Shown here one piece after another: positions 61,262 through 64,000 of a DNA stretch of 64,000 nt. The translations under genes were made by a program, and so were the position numbers. Where the stretch lies: NCBI GenBank assembly GCA_025602915.1, contig JAHLJZ010000019.1, positions 248,001 through 312,000 of the forward strand, in the 5' to 3' direction. The notes under the pieces are model-generated. The model was not told the origin of the DNA and did not search any database. It saw only the letters and a program-made list of their open reading frames with translations. The stretch is from Paraphysoderma sedebokerense (lineage: Eukaryota > Blastocladiomycota > Physodermatomycetes > Physodermatales > Physodermataceae). Within the stretch, counting starts at the first letter, position 1. Every line of letters begins with the position of its first letter.

Positions 61262-64000
61262 CTAATAAGGAATTCCATTTGTTTGTTTTTGGAATTCATC
61301 ATACAACACGGTTCTTTTATTTTCAAAACTCTCATAAACACGGTCATTCATAAATTGAGCAGCATCGTATTCTGATTTTTCCAATTGAAATCTGGATTTG
61401 AGCTTGCGGATTGTGGATTCACCTGAACGTCGGAAAATCGTATCACCACCAGCAAATTAGTAAAGAAGGAAGTACACTTTGATAATTGTATCAATATAAA
61501 CAAACCTTTGAAACAAGGCAATCCTGATTCCAACATAAGTTCAACCAATTGACAGATTTCAGTGGCGTAAGGGCTGTTTACGGATGAATAGTAATGTTAG
61601 ACAAAACGAATGAGTTTACGCCATACACTAAGTGAGAGAACATACCGCACTGCCAAATAGGCCTTCACACACAACTCACAAAATCGTTTATATATAGCGG
61701 TGTTTCCTCCTCCTAAGACTTGGATCATTTCTGTTGTTAACTTAAATGGCGCACTTTCGAATCCAATACCACCGGGAGAAATGTCCAAAATAAATCCAAA
61801 ATCGATATGGATAACACGTCCTTCGTCATCAAACATGATATTTCCGTTATGGCGATCTTTGATTTGAAGAAGGTAAAGAATTACACTGTATGCAGCCAGC
61901 GATTGGACGAAATTGTTGCGAGCCTTTTGAAATGAGATGGTTTCGGGGGGACCGTATTTGGCGATGAAGTACCTTTTTCATATAACAAGAATAAGGTGAG
62001 TGTCAAATAGTGGACAAGACAGAATAATCCTAACTTACTCAAATAAGTTATTAATTCTTTCACGACCAATTATATCTCTGGAGGTCGAGTTTGGAATAAC
62101 TTCGATGACACCACACTAATTATGACAGGGAAACGGCAATTATTAGACAGTTGCTTCACTGATTATTTAAAAATGAGTTACTCACCCCAGGAGCTGTCGC
62201 AACAACTCTGTAAGGGAATAAATATAGATCCAATCCGACATTCGCAAAGATATTCTTAAACACCGCAATGAGTTGCAGAGCTAATACGTCTTGTCGACAA
62301 TCATCTCCAACTTTGAAGATGGCAGATTGCCAAATTTCTTCAGTCGCTTTCTTCTTCTTGGATTCCTCGTCGCCATCTGAATCTTGAATCTGACGTTGAA
62401 TCTTGAAAGTTGCCAAAAATGGAGCCTTCGTAAACGAATTTTGATGTGTCAGCTAGTGCCTCAGCCAGAGTAGTTTACAATAAGGACAGAACTATATTTA
62501 CCTTGGCATGACTTTGCAATGGTCTACCGGAATCGTAATCAATACCAACAACGGTACTCTCTGGATTGGACGGCAAATAAACCCCAACATCCACGGTAAT
62601 TTGTCTCAACTCTTCATCAATCTTTTTCTTCTTTTCTGCTTTCGGTTTTTTAATGTAAGGTTTCAACTTGCCGGAAATTGAAGTGACTTTATTGAAGAAG
62701 GTAAATTCGCGTTCGTAAAAATCCTTGTCCGCACCAGAAAGTGATGATACAATTTTATCAATGATTCGGTCAAACACAGGTTTGAGTTGGTCAGGCTGGA
62801 TAAATGTAGATAGAATGGTATCAGCACTCGGTGCTAGAGAAACACAAGCAGTGCGGTGTAGCAACAAACCTCTGTCCCTTCTTCATCTTTGTACATGTTC
62901 GCATTCATATTCCAGATAATTTGATGAGCAAAGACTTGACTAGTCTTTGCGGCACGAACGATGAAATCTTCTGCAAACCCGCTTTTATCAAATCGAAGCG
63001 TTTGCACCACTTGAGGAATGTAGAAGAATGTTAGGTCGAGAGGATATGAAAATAACGATCGCATCGCATATTGAATGACGACTGGGTGCGATTTATACGC
63101 GGGAGAGAAGTAATTGATGGCTTGAATAGGTGGTATTGGCGACCAAGTGGGAAGGTACTGTATAGACATTGAACCAATTAGATTTGTTCTAGTAATTTTA
63201 TATCTACGCCATAGATACCTTCAATTCCGGAGCATCCTTTGTAATGTTTTCTTCAGTCACCAAAAACTGGACAGCTTCCGGACAACTCATCGCCTCTTTC
63301 GTTCTTTGCAATACTAAGGTTTGCAATTCAGATTTTATCGCATCAACGTTGAAACGAGTGAACAAGTGAACAGCCAATGCTGGAGACAAATCCCAAGCTG
63401 TTCGCACATGTTGTTTCCATGAGACCTAAACACAAGGGCGGAATACAGTTAATAAAGCAGAAGCAAAACTTCTTAAAAGTTTAGAGTCTTACGTTTGAGA
63501 CGGACTGATTGTATGTCGCCATTACCTCATCGGAGAGACGGAGAGAGTTCGGGCTAAATGGATCAAACCAAGTTGACAACCGAACCATCTCGTGCGCAAG
63601 AAGTAATTGCAACAAATCTCTTCTTTTTTGGAGCGCTACACGGAAGCGAAGTAAATTCACAGATCAAAAACACATCCATTACTGACCATTAATACGCGAA
63701 ATACAAACCACCAGCGTGAACTTTCATCCCTTCACTCAACTCACCAACTTCGGGGCCATTTGCTAGGCTCCCAGCAATCGATAAAGTTCCTTCTTTAGCA
63801 CTCAATGGCCTACCCTTTTCAGCGTTTCGATCTTGCTTCATGATACTCCAAAACAGAACTAAGGCTTTGATCTCGTCCACGATTTGTTGCTTCGTTCTGC
63901 AACTACTCCAAACTGGAGCCATCTTAAACCAGCTCAAAGCCGCAGTAAATAGCCTGTTTCGGAACATTAAAACAACGACTTCATCTTCGACATTAACGCT
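61262..64000 (-). CDS. STT4: Phosphatidylinositol 4-kinase Stt4/PI4KA, C-terminal part
   Basis: Type III-alpha PI4-kinase making plasma-membrane PI4P. The 5' end lies beyond the right edge. Visible in order: helical accessory/PIK domain ([60 protein letters not shown]), the linker with [20 protein letters not shown], the kinase N lobe ([40 protein letters not shown]), the catalytic loop [13 protein letters not shown], the activation segment [20 protein letters not shown] with PFKLTTEM, and a C-terminal helix ending [11 protein letters not shown] 61262-61264. DRHNGN and DFG are intact, so the enzyme should be active. The Efr3 anchor of this kinase is encoded at 32324-36320 in the same window. 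Confidence 0.93.

Overview
This is nuclear DNA from a fungus with many introns. The code is standard: TAA, TAG and TGA all end genes. Introns are short (mostly 50-250 nt) with GTAAGT/GTATGT-like donors, intergenic spacers are short, and base composition is moderate to slightly AT-rich. The gene set (Sec3, Efr3, Stt4, paired GATA fingers, a GT61 enzyme, LRR receptor-like and Kex2-type secreted proteins) fits an early-diverging fungus rather than an ascomycete yeast. A homologue of NME5, a nucleoside diphosphate kinase-like protein linked to cilia and flagella in animals, hints at a zoosporic or recently zoosporic lineage. The species cannot be named from the window. I see no transposon, virus-like element, tRNA, rRNA or CRISPR array.

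Layout. 1-9.0 kb: the 3' part of exocyst SEC3 (+), a TMEM14-like protein (-), a small multi-pass membrane protein (+), a doubtful small gene (-) and a SETD4-like SET-domain methyltransferase (+). 9.8-12.0 kb: two tandem genes for internally duplicated, cysteine-rich secreted proproteins. 12.4-15.4 kb: a mannose-6-phosphate-receptor-like protein (-) divergent from SAP18 with an RGG tail (+). 16-20 kb: two tandem paralogous secreted proteins of unknown function and a remnant of a third copy. 20.6-31.9 kb: a YCII-domain protein (+), a RABL3-like GTPase (-), fumarase (-), NAD kinase with an N-terminal PB1-like domain (+), CIA2/MIP18 (-) and the ATP synthase gamma subunit (+). 32.3-48.9 kb: EFR3 (+), a large ankyrin-repeat protein (-), proteasome RPT2 (+), a GT61 glycosyltransferase (-) and NME5 (+). 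50.6-56.8 kb: one 6.2-kb gene (-) for a signal peptide-LRR-transmembrane-SH3 protein with a long cytoplasmic tail of 12 repeats, each carrying an RRFS-like basophilic kinase site. 57.9-60.7 kb: a two-finger GATA factor (+). 61.3 kb to the right edge: the C-terminal part of PI4-kinase STT4 (-).

Most genes are unrelated housekeeping genes on alternating strands. Links between them: EFR3 and STT4 encode partners of one plasma-membrane PI4-kinase complex; SEC3 and the LRR-SH3 receptor both point to cell-surface growth; fumarase, ATP3, CIA2 and NAD kinase serve mitochondrial, Fe-S or redox metabolism. The most novel items are the LRR-SH3-RRFS-repeat receptor, the duplicated 4-Cys proproteins, the PB1-NAD kinase fusion, and a fumarase whose mitochondrial presequence has no AUG.
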